From the NCBI RefSeq assembly GCF_031202305.1, contig NZ_CP101731.1, forward strand, positions 372,001-436,000: a DNA stretch of 64,000 nt, written 5' to 3'. Positions 23,661 through 33,196 of this stretch are shown piece by piece. Every line of letters starts with the position of its first letter. Positions within the stretch are counted from its first letter, which is position 1. The position numbers and the translations under genes were made by a program. Source of the stretch: Pelagibacterium sp. 26DY04 (GTDB taxonomy: Bacteria > Pseudomonadota > Alphaproteobacteria > Rhizobiales > Devosiaceae). The notes under the pieces are model-generated. The model was not told where the DNA came from and did no database searches. It was given only the letters and a program-made list of their open reading frames with translations.

Positions 23661-24680
23661 GTGAAAAGACCATCGATCGGGGACGTGGCGCGTCATGCCG
23701 GCGTTTCGACAGCGACCGTGTCGCGGGCCTTGAACGCGCCCGAGACGGTGACCGAAAAGACGCGCCGCAAGGTGACTGAAGCCGTCGAAGCGCTGCACTA
23801 CGTGCAGTCCGAAACCGCCCGCAATTTCAAAAAGCAGCGCGCCAATGCGGTACTGGTCGTCGCCAACGATATCGGCAACATCTATTATTCGGAGATCTTC
23901 AGGGGCATTCAGCGCCGGGCCGAGGCGTCGAACTATTCGATCACCATCACCAACCCCAGCCCCGGCGGCACCCAGGAACTGATCCTTTCCAATCTGCGCA
24001 CCGCCAAGGTGGACGGGGTGATCATCCTTTCCGGCCATGAAATCGCCGATCACGATCTTGCGCTGCTCAAGAAGCTCTATGCCGGAACGCCGCCGATCGT
24101 CGCCATGAGCGAGGAGCGCGGGCTTATGCGCGTGCCTCACATCCTGATCGACAACGAGCGGGCCGGCTATATCGCGGGCCGGCATCTGATCGAGATGGGG
24201 CATACAAGGATCGGGCACGCCTATGGTCCGCACCGGACGCCGGTGCGGCGGGCGCGCGCCAACGGGCTGCGCCGGGCTATGGGAGAAGCCGGAGTTGCGA
24301 TCAACGACACATGGTTTTTCGAAGGGGGGTTCAATGCCATCGGCGGACGGGCCGCCGCGCAGAGCTTTCTTTCGCTCAAGGACAAGCCGACGGCGATTTT
24401 TGTCGCCAATGACGAGGCGGCCATGGGGTTCATTTCACAACTGCATCGCTATGGGGTCTCGGTGCCGGGCGATCTGTCGGTGATGGGGTTCGATGACATC
24501 GTTCTCGCCGACACCTATGTGCCGGGACTGACCACGGTGCACCAACCCAAGGAGGAGATGGGCCGCCACGCCATGACCCTGGTGCTCGACATCATCGAAG
24601 GACGGACGCGGGCCGACCTGCCGATCATCGAGCTGCCGGTGCATCTGGTGCCACGCGATTCAGTGGCGCGGATCGCGTAA
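23661..24680 (+). CDS. LacI family transcriptional regulator
   Basis: A 339-residue LacI/GalR repressor with a GTG start preceded by GGGAGGGGAC. The headpiece SIGDVARHAGVSTATVSRALN (residues 5-25) is the helix-turn-helix, and VTEAVEALHYVQS is the hinge. The periplasmic-binding-like effector domain has the usual ends (NAVLVVANDIGNIYYSEIFRGIQ; VMGFDDIVLADTYVPGLTTVHQP). No sugar uptake or catabolic genes are adjacent, so its regulon is elsewhere or distant. It stands between an exported protein and cbiG. Confidence 0.93.
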   Translation: MKRPSIGDVARHAGVSTATVSRALNAPETVTEKTRRKVTEAVEALHYVQSETARNFKKQRANAVLVVANDIGNIYYSEIFRGIQRRAEASNYSITITNPSPGGTQELILSNLRTAKVDGVIILSGHEIADHDLALLKKLYAGTPPIVAMSEERGLMRVPHILIDNERAGYIAGRHLIEMGHTRIGHAYGPHRTPVRRARANGLRRAMGEAGVAINDTWFFEGGFNAIGGRAAAQSFLSLKDKPTAIFVANDEAAMGFISQLHRYGVSVPGDLSVMGFDDIVLADTYVPGLTTVHQPKEEMGRHAMTLVLDIIEGRTRADLPIIELPVHLVPRDSVARIA

Positions 24681-24763
24681 GCATGCCCAATCCGCCGATT
24701 GGCGGGCTTGAGAAACTGTGCTAGGCGAAAACCGACTGCCTCACTCAAGTTAAGCCTCTGGCG

Positions 24764-25756
24764 TTGAAGACCCCGCTCGTATTTTCCATCTCCCCGCGCG
24801 GCGACGAGATTGCCCGGCATGTGGCGCAATTGCTGGGTGCGCCGGTGCATCTGTGCGGCGCGGGCCGTGAGGACGCCGCTCCCCTGGTGGTTGCCGCTTA
24901 CGCGCAGGGCGCGCCGATCGTCGGGGTTTGCGCCGCTGGCGTACTGATCCGGTTGCTGGGGACGGATCTGGGCGACAAGGTATCCGAGCCGCCGGTGCTG
25001 GCGGTTTCCGCCGACGGCAAGGTGGCCGTCCCCCTTCTGGGCAGCCATCGCGGCGCCAATGCATTGGCCCGCTGGATCGCCGATGGGTTCCGCGGCTTTG
25101 CGGCGGTCACGTCCCTTTCCGATACGCTTTACGAATTTTCCCTCGACGACCCGCCGCCCGGCTATGTGGTGGCCGACCCCAAGGCGATGCGGCCGCTGAT
25201 GGCGGCGCTGCTCAAGGGCGAAAAACTCCGGGTCGAAGGGCGCTCGGGGTGGCTGGAACTCGCCGGATATCCTGTTTCGGACGAAGGCAGCCAGCTCCTG
25301 CGGCTGAGCGAGAGCCCAAGGCAAGGACCGGGGCTGCTGGTGCATCCTCAAACCGTCGTGGTCGGCTTGGGGTGTACCAGCAAGGCTGTTGCCCCGGATG
25401 TGATCGGGCTGGTCGAAACGGTGCTCGCAGATGCCGACATCGCCCCCGGCGCGGTCGCGGCGCTGGCGACGATCGACAGCCATGTCAAGACGGGCGCACT
25501 GATTGAAGCAGCGGAGCATTTCGGCGTGCCGTTGCGTGTCTTCACGCGGCGCGAGATCGAAAGGGAGAGAAAGCGGCTCGAGACGCCATCGGCAGCCGTG
25601 GAAGCAGCGACGGGGCTGGCGGGCGTGTGCGAGGCAGTGGCTCTCAAGGCCGGAACGCTGATCGAGCCCAAGCGGATAGCCGGCAACGTCACCTGCGCCC
25701 TGGGCAAGGCCGATACCCCGATCGATATCAGCCGGTTCGGAAAAGCTGCCCGATAG
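24764..25756 (+). CDS. cbiG: cobalt-precorrin 5A hydrolase-type protein CbiG
   Basis: A 330-residue protein with both halves of CbiG. The N-terminal domain is VGVCAAGVLIRLLGTDLGDKVSEPPVLAVSADGKVAVPLLGSHRGAN (residues about 45-95). The C-terminal CbiG/CobE domain is VVGLGCTSKAVAPDVIGLVETVL, VAALATIDSHVKTGALIEAAEHFGVPL and GVCEAVALKAG (from about residue 200). CbiG opens the lactone of cobalt-precorrin-5A and releases acetaldehyde; the aerobic route normally has only the short CobE. The start is a TTG with no strong ribosome binding site, the only plausible one after an upstream stop. The 3' end overlaps the convergent cobK by 29 bp. Confidence 0.88.
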   Translation: MKTPLVFSISPRGDEIARHVAQLLGAPVHLCGAGREDAAPLVVAAYAQGAPIVGVCAAGVLIRLLGTDLGDKVSEPPVLAVSADGKVAVPLLGSHRGANALARWIADGFRGFAAVTSLSDTLYEFSLDDPPPGYVVADPKAMRPLMAALLKGEKLRVEGRSGWLELAGYPVSDEGSQLLRLSESPRQGPGLLVHPQTVVVGLGCTSKAVAPDVIGLVETVLADADIAPGAVAALATIDSHVKTGALIEAAEHFGVPLRVFTRREIERERKRLETPSAAVEAATGLAGVCEAVALKAGTLIEPKRIAGNVTCALGKADTPIDISRFGKAAR

Positions 25757-26492
25757 CTTCGCGCGCCTGAGCCACGGTCTGAACGGTTTCGGCTTCGGGC
25801 AGCGCCGGGCGGGCGATCATGATCACCGGAACGTTGAGCTGGGCGGCGGCGGCGAGCTTGGCAGCCACCTGGAGACCGCCGGAATTCTTGCTCACCAGAT
25901 GCGTGATGGCGTTGGCGGTCAGCACCGCCTTCTCCTGGGCGAGGGTGAACGGACCACGATGGGCGATGATCGTCCATTCGGGGGGAAGGTCGGCCGGAAT
26001 TTCGATCATTCGGGCAAAAAACGTGCAGTCTGCGCGTTTGCGGAAGGGATCGAGATCCTGCCGGCCGACCGTCAGCAATACCCGGGAGTCCTCGGGCAGC
26101 ACATCGGCGGCCGCCTCCATGTCGGGAACCTCCAACCAGATCGCGCCTTGGGGCCTGGACCATGCCGGCCGTTCGAGGCGGACCAACGGAACATTGGCGG
26201 ACGACGCGGCGGTAGCGGCGTTTGCCGACATACTGGCGGCGAAGGGATGGGTGGCATCGACGAGAAGATCGATCGCCTGCTCATCGAGATAGGCGGCCAG
26301 GCCCTGCGGACCGCCGAACCCGCCGATGCGGATTTCGCCGGGCGGCAGGGTGGGGGCTTTGGTGCGTCCCGCCAGAGAACTGATGACGGCATGACCGTCC
26401 GCGATCAGCGCGGCGGCGAGTTCGCGCGCTTCCCCCGTGCCTCCGAGGATCAATATGCGGCGCTGGTCGGTGTTGTCGTTGCTCGTCGTCAT
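25728..26492 (-). CDS. cobK: precorrin-6A reductase CobK
   Basis: A 254-residue CobK/CbiJ reductase. The nucleotide-binding start RRILILGGTGEARELAAALI (residues 11-30), DLLVDATHPFAASMSANA (about 75-92), LLTVGRQDLDPF and ITHLVSKNSGGLQVAAKLAAAAQLNVPVIMIARP are all family blocks. It reduces a double bond of precorrin-6A using NADPH. It is transcribed opposite to the surrounding cob genes, its end overlapping cbiG by 29 bp and its start divergent from cobA with a 46-bp gap. Confidence 0.94.
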   Translation of the reverse strand: MTTSNDNTDQRRILILGGTGEARELAAALIADGHAVISSLAGRTKAPTLPPGEIRIGGFGGPQGLAAYLDEQAIDLLVDATHPFAASMSANAATAASSANVPLVRLERPAWSRPQGAIWLEVPDMEAAADVLPEDSRVLLTVGRQDLDPFRKRADCTFFARMIEIPADLPPEWTIIAHRGPFTLAQEKAVLTANAITHLVSKNSGGLQVAAKLAAAAQLNVPVIMIARPALPEAETVQTVAQAREAIGQLFRTG

Positions 26493-26538
26493 ATCCTGGC
26501 TCTATACACCAGTACGAACTGATGGCGGATGTGATTTG

Positions 26539-27387
26539 ATGTTTGGATGGCTGCGGCGCAGGTTTTTGGGCCAAGGGCACTTCGCCCGGCTCGATGCCGC
26601 CCATTTTCCCGCTTTCGAGCCGGGCACGGTCTGGCTGGTGGGGGCAGGACCAGGTGCGCCGGGACTGATATCGCTGCTCGGCTATCACGCGCTGGGGCAG
26701 GCGGATGTGATCGTCTATGACGCGCTGGTCGGGGGCGGTTTGCTGGAAATGGCCAACCCTTCTGCCGAAAGGATCTATGCCGGCAAGCGTGGCGGCAAGC
26801 CCTCGCCCAAACAGGCCGACATCACCCTGAGGCTGGTCGAGCTGGCGCGGGGCGGCAAGAAAGTGCTGCGTTTGAAGGGCGGCGATCCGATGATGTTCGG
26901 ACGCGGCGGAGAGGAAGCCGAGACACTGGCGCGCGAGGGAATCGCGTTCCGGATCGTTCCCGGTATCACCGCTGGCGTGGGTGGGCTGGCTTATGCCGGG
27001 ATTCCCGTCACCCATCGCGACACCAATCAGGCCGTGATCTTTTTGACGGGGCACGACGAGAAGGGCGGTGTGCCCCAGGGCGTGGACTGGCAGGCGGTGG
27101 CGACGGCTGCCCCGGTGATCGTCATGTATATGGCGGTCAAGCATTTGGGCTCGATCGCCGAAAAGCTGATCGCGGCGGGACGTGATCCGGACGATAGGGT
27201 GGCGATCGTTTCCAATGCGGCTTCGCCCGACCAATCGGTGCTCGAGGCCACGCTGGCCCAAGCGGGGGCGCTGGGGGAACGGCAGGATATTCCCACGCCC
27301 GCCATCGTCGTACTCGGCCCGGTGTCGCGATACCGGGAGGCGTTCGACTGGTATCGTGATGAACTCAAGGAGAACACCCTTGGCTGA
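26539..27387 (+). CDS. cobA: uroporphyrinogen-III C-methyltransferase CobA
   Basis: A 282-residue SAM-dependent methyltransferase that makes precorrin-2, the branch point to B12 (and siroheme). SUMT motifs: VWLVGAGPGAPGLISLLGYHALGQADVIVYDALV, YAGKRGGKPSPKQADI, VLRLKGGDPMMFGRGGEEAETL, VPGITAGVGGLAYAGIPVTHR and YMAVKHLG. No CysG-type oxidase/chelatase domain is fused, so it is the stand-alone form. The N-terminus is about 30 residues longer than minimal SUMTs. It overlaps cobB by 8 bp. Confidence 0.94.
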   Translation: MFGWLRRRFLGQGHFARLDAAHFPAFEPGTVWLVGAGPGAPGLISLLGYHALGQADVIVYDALVGGGLLEMANPSAERIYAGKRGGKPSPKQADITLRLVELARGGKKVLRLKGGDPMMFGRGGEEAETLAREGIAFRIVPGITAGVGGLAYAGIPVTHRDTNQAVIFLTGHDEKGGVPQGVDWQAVATAAPVIVMYMAVKHLGSIAEKLIAAGRDPDDRVAIVSNAASPDQSVLEATLAQAGALGERQDIPTPAIVVLGPVSRYREAFDWYRDELKENTLG

Positions 27388-28678
27388 GCCGCGCGGGCTG
27401 ATTATTGCCGCGCCGCGTTCGGGCTCGGGCAAGACGGCGATAACGCTGGGGCTGGCGCGCGCGCTGGCCAATTCCGGCTATCGCGTGGCGCCGGCCAAGA
27501 CCGGGCCGGATTATATCGATCCGGCCTTTCTGGCCCTCGCGGCGGGGTCAGCGGCGATCAATCTCGACCCCTGGGCCATGGATGCGGCAACGCTGCGTGG
27601 CCGGGCCTGGGCGCACGCCGAGGGCTACGACACGCTGCTTGTCGAAGGGGTGATGGGGCTGTTCGACAGCGCCGTGGATGGCACGGGATCGACCGGAGAT
27701 CTGGCGGCGACGCTGGGATTGCCGGTGGTTCTGGTGGTCGATTGCGACAAGCAGGCGCAGTCGGTGGCGGCGCTGGTTTCGGGCTTTGCCGGGTGGCGCG
27801 AGGACGTGCGGGTGGCCGGAGTGATCCTCAATAAAGTAGCCTCGGACCGGCATGAAACCATGTTGCGCGAGGCGCTGGCCAGGACCGGATTGCCATGCCT
27901 GGGAGCGATTCCGCGGCGGGCAGACCTTGTGCTGCCCGAGCGGCATCTGGGGCTGATTCTGCCCGGCGATGTTGATGGTATTGAAGGCTATGTCGAGCGC
28001 ATGGCTGCGGTATTGAACACCCATGTTGATTTTCGCCTGCTCGGGGCCATCGCCGAGCCGGTTGTCGAGGCTCCAGCGGTGCCGAGTTTGCCCCCTTTGG
28101 GGCAGCGGATCGCCATCGCCCATGACGCCGCTTTCGCTTTCGTCTATCCGCATCTGCTCGGGCATTGGCACGAGGCTGGCGCCAGCCTTTCGTTCTTTTC
28201 GCCGCTGGCCGATGAGGCGCCGGAGGGCGATGCGGATGCGGTGTTCCTGCCGGGGGGGTATCCGGAGCTGCATGGGGGGACGCTGGGGGCGGCGGAGCGG
28301 TTCAAGGCGGGGCTGCGCGCGGCTGCCGGACGCGGGGCGCTCGTCTATGGCGAGTGCGGCGGGTTCATGGTGCTGGGCGAGACGCTGGTCGACCGCGAAG
28401 GGGTGAACCATGCCATGGCCGGACTGCTGCCGGTCGAAACGCGCATCGACAGGCCCCAGCGGGTGCTGGGGTATCGGCGGCTTAGCCATGCCTCTCCGCT
28501 GCCCTGGCCCGAAAAACTGCTGGGGCATGAGTTCCACTATTCCAGCCACGCGCCTTTCGACCTGCCGCCGCTGTTTGCGGCCACCGATGCGCTGGGCGAG
28601 CCGTTGGCGCCGATGGGCGCGCGGGTGGGAAATGTCATGGGATCGTATGCGCATGTGATCGAGGGGGCGCGGCCATGA
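27380..28678 (+). CDS. cobB: (hydrogeno)byrinic acid a,c-diamide synthase CobB
   Basis: A 432-residue glutamine-dependent amidotransferase that amidates the a and c side chains in the pathway that supplies CobN. The ATPase half starts [25 protein letters not shown] (P-loop) with [12 protein letters not shown]; the GATase half has [15 protein letters not shown] and the nucleophile Cys326 in [11 protein letters not shown]. The frame is open further upstream inside cobA, but the TTG at 27380, 8 nt after AAGGAGAA, is the natural start. It overlaps cobQ by 4 bp. Confidence 0.94.
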   Translation: MAEPRGLIIAAPRSGSGKTAITLGLARALANSGYRVAPAKTGPDYIDPAFLALAAGSAAINLDPWAMDAATLRGRAWAHAEGYDTLLVEGVMGLFDSAVDGTGSTGDLAATLGLPVVLVVDCDKQAQSVAALVSGFAGWREDVRVAGVILNKVASDRHETMLREALARTGLPCLGAIPRRADLVLPERHLGLILPGDVDGIEGYVERMAAVLNTHVDFRLLGAIAEPVVEAPAVPSLPPLGQRIAIAHDAAFAFVYPHLLGHWHEAGASLSFFSPLADEAPEGDADAVFLPGGYPELHGGTLGAAERFKAGLRAAAGRGALVYGECGGFMVLGETLVDREGVNHAMAGLLPVETRIDRPQRVLGYRRLSHASPLPWPEKLLGHEFHYSSHAPFDLPPLFAATDALGEPLAPMGARVGNVMGSYAHVIEGARP

Positions 28679-30144
28679 CCGCCCGGGCGCTGATGGTGAT
28701 GGGAACGGGCTCGGACGTGGGCAAGTCGCTGATCGTGGCGGGGCTGTGCCGGGCGTTTGCCAATCGCGGATTGTCGGTGGCTCCGTTCAAGCCGCAGAAC
28801 ATGTCCAACAATGCCGCCGTTACCGAGGATGGCGGCGAGATCGGGCGGGCGCAGGCGCTCCAAGCACGGGCGGCGCGCAAAAGTCCGGTGACGGCGATGA
28901 ACCCGGTGCTGCTCAAGCCCGAAAAGGAAACCGGATCGCAGGTGGTGGTACGCGGCCGGCGGGTGGCATCGATGAGCGCGCGGGAATATTTTGCGCGGCG
29001 CGGGGAATTGATGCCCCAGGTGCTCGAAGCCTTCGGGGAACTGGCGCGGACCAATGATCTGGTGATCGTCGAAGGCGCGGGGAGCGCTTCGGAGGTCAAT
29101 CTGCGGGGTGGCGATCTCGCCAATTTCGGCTTTGCGCAAGCGGCGGGCGTGCCGGTGGTGCTGGTGGGCGATATCCATCGCGGCGGGGTGATCGCCTCGA
29201 TCGTGGGAACGTTCGCGGTGATCGAGGCCGGGGATGCCGAACTGATCGCCGGGACGCTGATCAACAAATTCCACGGCGATCCGAGCCTTTTCGATGCGGG
29301 GCGCAAGATCATCGAGGAGCGGACCGGCAAACCGTGTCTCGGCGTGGTGCCCCATTTCGATGGGGCGCGGCACCTGCCCGCCGAGGACGTTCTGGCCCTC
29401 GAACATGCCGATGCGGGCGAGGGGGAAACGGTGATCGCCGTGCCGCGGCTGGCCCGGATCGCCAATTTCGACGATCTCGATCCGCTGCGCGCCGAGCCGG
29501 GCGTGAGGCTGGTGATCGTCCAGCCCGGCGAACCGCTGCCGCGCGAGGCCAAATTGGTGATTCTGCCGGGGTCGAAGGCGACGCGCGCCGATCTCGATTT
29601 TCTTCGGGCGCAAGGCTGGGACGTCGATCTCGCCGCCCATGTTCGCGCCGGTGGGCATGTGCTCGGGATTTGCGGTGGCTATCAGATGCTTGGCCACACG
29701 GTGGCCGATCCGGCGGGCATCGAAGGCTCGGCGGGGGAAACGGCGGGACTGGGATTTCTCGATGTTTCCACGCGGCTGGAGGGGCAAAAGCAATTGCGGC
29801 TCGAATCGGCGGAGGACGCGGCTTCGGGCCTGCCGCTCGCTGGCTACCACATGCATATGGGGGTAACCGAAGGCGACGACACCTTGCGGCCCTTTGCCTA
29901 TGTGGATGGGGCGCCCGAGGGCGCGCGCTCGGGTGACGGGCGGGTGACGGGCACTTATCTGCACGGTCTGTTCGCTGCCGATCAATTCCGGCGCGATTTT
30001 CTCAAGCGTCTGGAGATCAAAACCGATCCGCTGCTTGATTTCGATGCCAGGACCGATGCGACGCTCGATGCGCTGGCTGCCCATCTCGAAGCGCATATCG
30101 ATCTCGACGCGGTGCTGGCCTTGGCGCGGGAGCCGAAGCCGTGA
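28675..30144 (+). CDS. cobQ: cobyric acid synthase CobQ
   Basis: A 489-residue amidotransferase that amidates side chains b, d, e and g of adenosylcobyrinic acid a,c-diamide. The N-terminal P-loop [23 protein letters not shown] and [12 protein letters not shown] (residues 11-45) precede the GATase domain, with Cys333 in [18 protein letters not shown] and the late His motif GTYLHGLF. It overlaps cobB and cobD by 4 bp each (ATGA, GTGA), giving cobA-cobB-cobQ-cobD as one translationally coupled block. Confidence 0.96.
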   Translation: MTARALMVMGTGSDVGKSLIVAGLCRAFANRGLSVAPFKPQNMSNNAAVTEDGGEIGRAQALQARAARKSPVTAMNPVLLKPEKETGSQVVVRGRRVASMSAREYFARRGELMPQVLEAFGELARTNDLVIVEGAGSASEVNLRGGDLANFGFAQAAGVPVVLVGDIHRGGVIASIVGTFAVIEAGDAELIAGTLINKFHGDPSLFDAGRKIIEERTGKPCLGVVPHFDGARHLPAEDVLALEHADAGEGETVIAVPRLARIANFDDLDPLRAEPGVRLVIVQPGEPLPREAKLVILPGSKATRADLDFLRAQGWDVDLAAHVRAGGHVLGICGGYQMLGHTVADPAGIEGSAGETAGLGFLDVSTRLEGQKQLRLESAEDAASGLPLAGYHMHMGVTEGDDTLRPFAYVDGAPEGARSGDGRVTGTYLHGLFAADQFRRDFLKRLEIKTDPLLDFDARTDATLDALAAHLEAHIDLDAVLALAREPKP

Positions 30145-31097
30145 TCGCGCTGCTGGCGGCGGTGGTCGAGCGGCTGGTGGGCTATCCCCATTGGCTGGTC
30201 GACAGGATCGGCCATCCGGTCATCTGGATCGGCAGGCTGATCGAGGCCCAGGACAAGCGGCTCAACGATCCCGAGGCCTCCTTCGACGGCCGGAAGATGC
30301 GCGGCGTGGTGGCCATTGCCGTGGTGGTGCTGGCGGTGCTGATCGTTGCGCTGGGTATTCAATCCCTGCTGCGCTTTTTGCCGTTCGGCTGGGTTGTCGA
30401 AGTCCTGCTGGCGTCCTCGCTGATTGCCCAGAAGGGGCTGCGCGATGCGGTGAGCGATGTGGCGCGGGCGCTCGGCGAGGAGGGTATCGAGGGCGCGCGG
30501 CGGGCGGTGAGCCATATCGTGGGACGCGATACAAGCGAACTCGATGAGGCGGGCGTGTCGCGGGCGGCGATCGAGACGCTGGCGGAAAACACCTCGGACG
30601 GGGTGATCGCGCCGCTGTTCTACCTGGCGCTGTTCGGGCTGCCCGGGGCGGCGGTCTATAAGGCCATCAACACGGCGGATTCGATGATCGGGCACCGCAA
30701 CGAGCGTTACGCGGCCTTCGGCTGGGGAGCGGCTAGGCTCGACGATCTGGTCAACTGGATCCCGGCGCGGCTGACGGCGGTACTGTTTGCGCTGGCGGCC
30801 CGGGGGATGCCGGGTGCCGATGGCGACGCGGCGTGGGCGGCGGTGCGGCGCGATGCCGCCAAGCACGCCTCGCCCAACGCCGGATGGCCGGAAGCGGCGA
30901 TGGCCGGGGCTTTGGGGTTCGGGCTCGGTGGGCCCCGGTCTTATGCGGGGGAAACGCTCGATCTGCCGACGATGGGGGAGGGGCGGCGGGATCTCACGGC
31001 CGAGGACATCGCGACGGCGATCGGGCTTTTCGACCGGGCTATGCTGATCGCGCTGGGAGCGCTGGCGGTGTGGGCGCTGGCGGGTGTCGTATTGTGA
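30141..31097 (+). CDS. cobD: adenosylcobinamide-phosphate synthase CobD (CbiB)
   Basis: A 318-residue inner-membrane protein that attaches aminopropanol (or its phosphate) to cobyric acid. Conserved text: [27 protein letters not shown] at the start, [65 protein letters not shown] in the centre and [23 protein letters not shown]. The start is GTG overlapping the cobQ stop. After this gene comes a 1.4-kb repeat region with no gene. Confidence 0.95.
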   Translation: MIALLAAVVERLVGYPHWLVDRIGHPVIWIGRLIEAQDKRLNDPEASFDGRKMRGVVAIAVVVLAVLIVALGIQSLLRFLPFGWVVEVLLASSLIAQKGLRDAVSDVARALGEEGIEGARRAVSHIVGRDTSELDEAGVSRAAIETLAENTSDGVIAPLFYLALFGLPGAAVYKAINTADSMIGHRNERYAAFGWGAARLDDLVNWIPARLTAVLFALAARGMPGADGDAAWAAVRRDAAKHASPNAGWPEAAMAGALGFGLGGPRSYAGETLDLPTMGEGRRDLTAEDIATAIGLFDRAMLIALGALAVWALAGVVL

Positions 31098-31136
31098 CCA
31101 TCTGTCGGGGCTGGTGTGTGGCGCATAGGCTGCGCC

Positions 31137-31258
31137 CCCCTCATCCCCTGCCATTCGAGCGTAGCTCTCATGGCCTTCTCACCTCCAATCGTGCCACCGG
31201 CAAGATTGGCCAAAGGACGGTTCGAAGTCTCCCACCAGGGGAGAAGGGGGCTCTTGGG
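31137..31258 (+). repeat. cobN-type repeat, intergenic copy A
   Basis: A 122-nt unit beginning CCCCTCATCCCCTGCC and ending GAGAAGGGGGCTCTTGGG. It is identical to copy B at 31508-31629 except for one position (CAAGATTGG here, CACGATTGG there). It contains the CTCCCACCAGGGGAG core palindrome shared with cobN. Confidence 0.85.
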
Positions 31259-31507
31259 GAAGCGCTGCGGCTGGGGCTCAGGCGCTGAGTGTACTGGATC
31301 CCGGCTCAAGGCCGGGATGACGGTTGGGGGGTAGTGTGATGGTGGGGATAAGCAGTTGGGCTGCTGGAGACCTCGGCGGTGGAGCGTGGTGGGGGTTGGA
31401 GACGGGGCGGTGCCCGGCCTCACCACACCAACGTGTCACCCCGGGCTTGACCCGGGGCCAGGTATGCGCGCCGGTTCCGGCTCTTGCCATGACGCAAGCT
31501 CAGCGCG

Positions 31508-31629
31508 CCCCTCATCCCCTGCCATTCGAGCGTAGCTCTCATGGCCTTCTCACCTCCAATCGTGCCACCGGCACGATTGGCCAAAGGACGGTTCGAAGTC
31601 TCCCACCAGGGGAGAAGGGGGCTCTTGGG
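31508..31629 (+). repeat. cobN-type repeat, intergenic copy B
   Basis: A 122-nt direct repeat of copy A at 31137-31258, with a single difference. Such near-identity implies recent duplication or gene conversion within the gap. Confidence 0.85.
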
Positions 31630-31680
31630 ACATGTTCCTGAGAGAAGCCAGGAGCTCTGTGCTTGTGTTTACCCCCGTAC

Positions 31681-31734
31681 CCTTCTCCCCTGGTGGGAGA
31701 AGGTGGCCGCGAAGCGGTCGGATGAGGGGGGCTC
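31681..31734 (-). repeat. cobN-type repeat, inverted copy with 51-nt identity to the cobN insertion
   Basis: The interval 31681-31731 is the exact reverse complement of 19770-19820 inside cobN. It begins CCTTCTCCCCTGGTGGGAG and ends GTCGGATGAGGGGGG. Confidence 0.85.
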
Positions 31735-31778
31735 GGCATATCAACGGGCACCGGCGGTGATTGTTGATGCTCAGCGCA

Positions 31779-31938
31779 CCCCTCATCCGTCTCGCCCTTT
31801 GGGGCCTGCCATTCGAGCCCCCGCCTTCGCGAGGGGCAGGCTCCGCCCTCATGGCCTTCTCACCTCCAATCGTGCCACCGGCACGATTGACCAAAGGACG
31901 GTTCGAAGTCTCCCTCAAGGGGAGAAGGGGCCCTTGGG
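31779..31938 (+). repeat. cobN-type repeat, longer intergenic copy
   Basis: A 160-nt unit sharing the CTCACCTCCAATCGTGCC...GGTTCGAAGTCTCCC body of copies A and B, with an extra GC-rich segment (31792-31847) near its left end and CCCTCAAGG in place of CCCACCAGG in the core palindrome. It is a diverged member of the same family. Confidence 0.8.
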
Positions 31939-32465
31939 GAAGCGTTGTACCAAGAGTCTCTTCGCTCGTGGACTCCAGCCTCCCGTCGTAAGGGCGACAA
32001 GGGGGATGCGGGAGAAAGAGCCGAGAACGGCGCGCATACCTTGCCCCGGGTCGAGCCCGGGGCGACAGAGGGTGGGGTGAAGGAGGACGGCACAAGCAGT
32101 TTGGTGGGACACTCACCTCTCGTCGTCATTGTCGGGCCTGACCCGACAATCCGCAACGCTGCTGGTGGTGCGGGAGAGGTTCGAGGACACACTCCTTCTG
32201 AGGGCGCCAAGGTCTTGCGGGTCTCCGGGTCGAGCCCGAAGATGACGAGGTTGGGAGGGTGGGGATAGGGTTCAGGCGGTTGTTGCCGGCTCAGGGTCCC
32301 TTTATTCCCGGCCCTTCTCCTAGAGGGGGGCTCTTGGGGAGCGTTGGAGCAAGAATCTCGTCGCTCGTGGTCTCCAGCCTCTCCTCTCGTCATTGTCGGG
32401 CTTGACCCGACAATCCGCAGCGCTGCCGGCGGTGCGGGAGGGCGCGTGTGGAGGGGCTGCTGAAT

Positions 32466-32487
32466 TCCGGGGGGACGAGCCCCCGGA
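32466..32487. repeat. short palindromic repeat variant
   Basis: TCCGGGGG and CCCCCGGA arms around GACGAG, a longer-armed variant of the palindrome at 332, 9495 and 14767. It ends 9 bp before the cobU stop and may serve as its terminator. Confidence 0.6.
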
Positions 32488-32496
32488 TTGAGGGGG

Positions 32497-33027
32497 TCAA
32501 AGTTCGGGGGCTTCGCCCTTGACGACGAGGGGCAGGCCGGCGACGACGAAGTAGACGTTTTGGCAGATGCCGGCCAGTTCCTGATGGGCGGCGCCGGCCA
32601 GGTCGCGGAAGGTGCGGGCCAGGGCGTTGTCGGGGACGATGCCCAGGCCGACCTCGTTGGAAACGATGATGATCTGGGTGTTGGTTATGCCCTCGAGCAC
32701 TTCGACGAGCGTATCGACTTCGTCGGCCACGTCGCGCTCCATGCTCAAGAGGTTGGTGATCCAGAGCGTGAGGCAATCGATGAGGATCACGTCATGGGCT
32801 TGGGCGGCGGCGAATATGGCTTGGGGGAGTTCGAGCGGTTCCTCGATGGTGGCGAAGCGCCCCTCCCGGCTCCTCTGGTGCGCGGAAACCCGCTCCATCA
32901 TCTCGTCGTCGAGCGCTTCGGCGGTGGCGAGATAGGCCGGCGCGGTGCTGTTGCGGGTCGCGATGCGCTCGGCGAGCGCCGTCTTGCCCGACCGGGCGCC
33001 ACCCAGAACCAGGATATGACCGTTCAA
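32497..33027 (-). CDS. cobU: bifunctional adenosylcobinamide kinase / adenosylcobinamide-phosphate guanylyltransferase CobU (CobP)
   Basis: A 176-residue enzyme of nucleotide-loop assembly. It has P-loop GGARSGKT at residues 9-16, then YLATAEALDDEMMERVSAHQRSREGRFATIEEPLEL (containing the guanylylated His), LIDCLTLWITNLL and VSNEVGLGIVPDNALARTFRDLAG. The start codon is TTG at 33025-33027, preceded by GGAGGG. It is transcribed towards cobD from the far side of the repeat region, so it is not in the cobABQD block. Confidence 0.94.
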   Translation of the reverse strand: MNGHILVLGGARSGKTALAERIATRNSTAPAYLATAEALDDEMMERVSAHQRSREGRFATIEEPLELPQAIFAAAQAHDVILIDCLTLWITNLLSMERDVADEVDTLVEVLEGITNTQIIIVSNEVGLGIVPDNALARTFRDLAGAAHQELAGICQNVYFVVAGLPLVVKGEAPEL

Positions 33028-33196
33028 TGTCTTTTGCCCTCCGCTGGCGGTAATGTATCAGAACGTCGTGCCTTGTGTTCCGTTTCGCAACGACCCTGCC
33101 ATCCCCCTGAGACCGATTTACGATTTGACCTCATAATACTTTCGTCCTATGCGCAATCCCAGTATGGTCCGCCGGCAATCAGGAGCTTTTCCGATC

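Larger units (their letters stand above)
31098..32496. repeat. 1.4-kb gene-free mosaic of dispersed repeats
   Basis: No credible gene is seen between cobD and the end of cobU. The region is a patchwork of at least two repeat families. Copies of the cobN-type element lie at 31137-31258, 31508-31629, 31681-31734 (inverted) and 31779-31938, with a decayed end near 32300-32345. Palindromes of the type CGGGCTTGACCCG lie near 31294-31322, 31436-31460, 32040-32065, 32123-32150, 32219-32250 and 32392-32412, and a TCCGGGGG/CCCCCGGA palindrome at 32466-32487. Open frames here simply read the repeats. Confidence 0.8.

Noticed and set aside
31541..32393. Several overlapping frames of 100-190 codons in the cobD-cobU gap
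   Set aside because: They translate the dispersed repeats (SPGGRG/SHQGRRG-like text) on both strands and show no domain.
31098..32496. A CRISPR array as the explanation of the repeats
   Set aside because: Repeats are 50-160 nt, irregularly spaced and in both orientations, and no cas gene is present.
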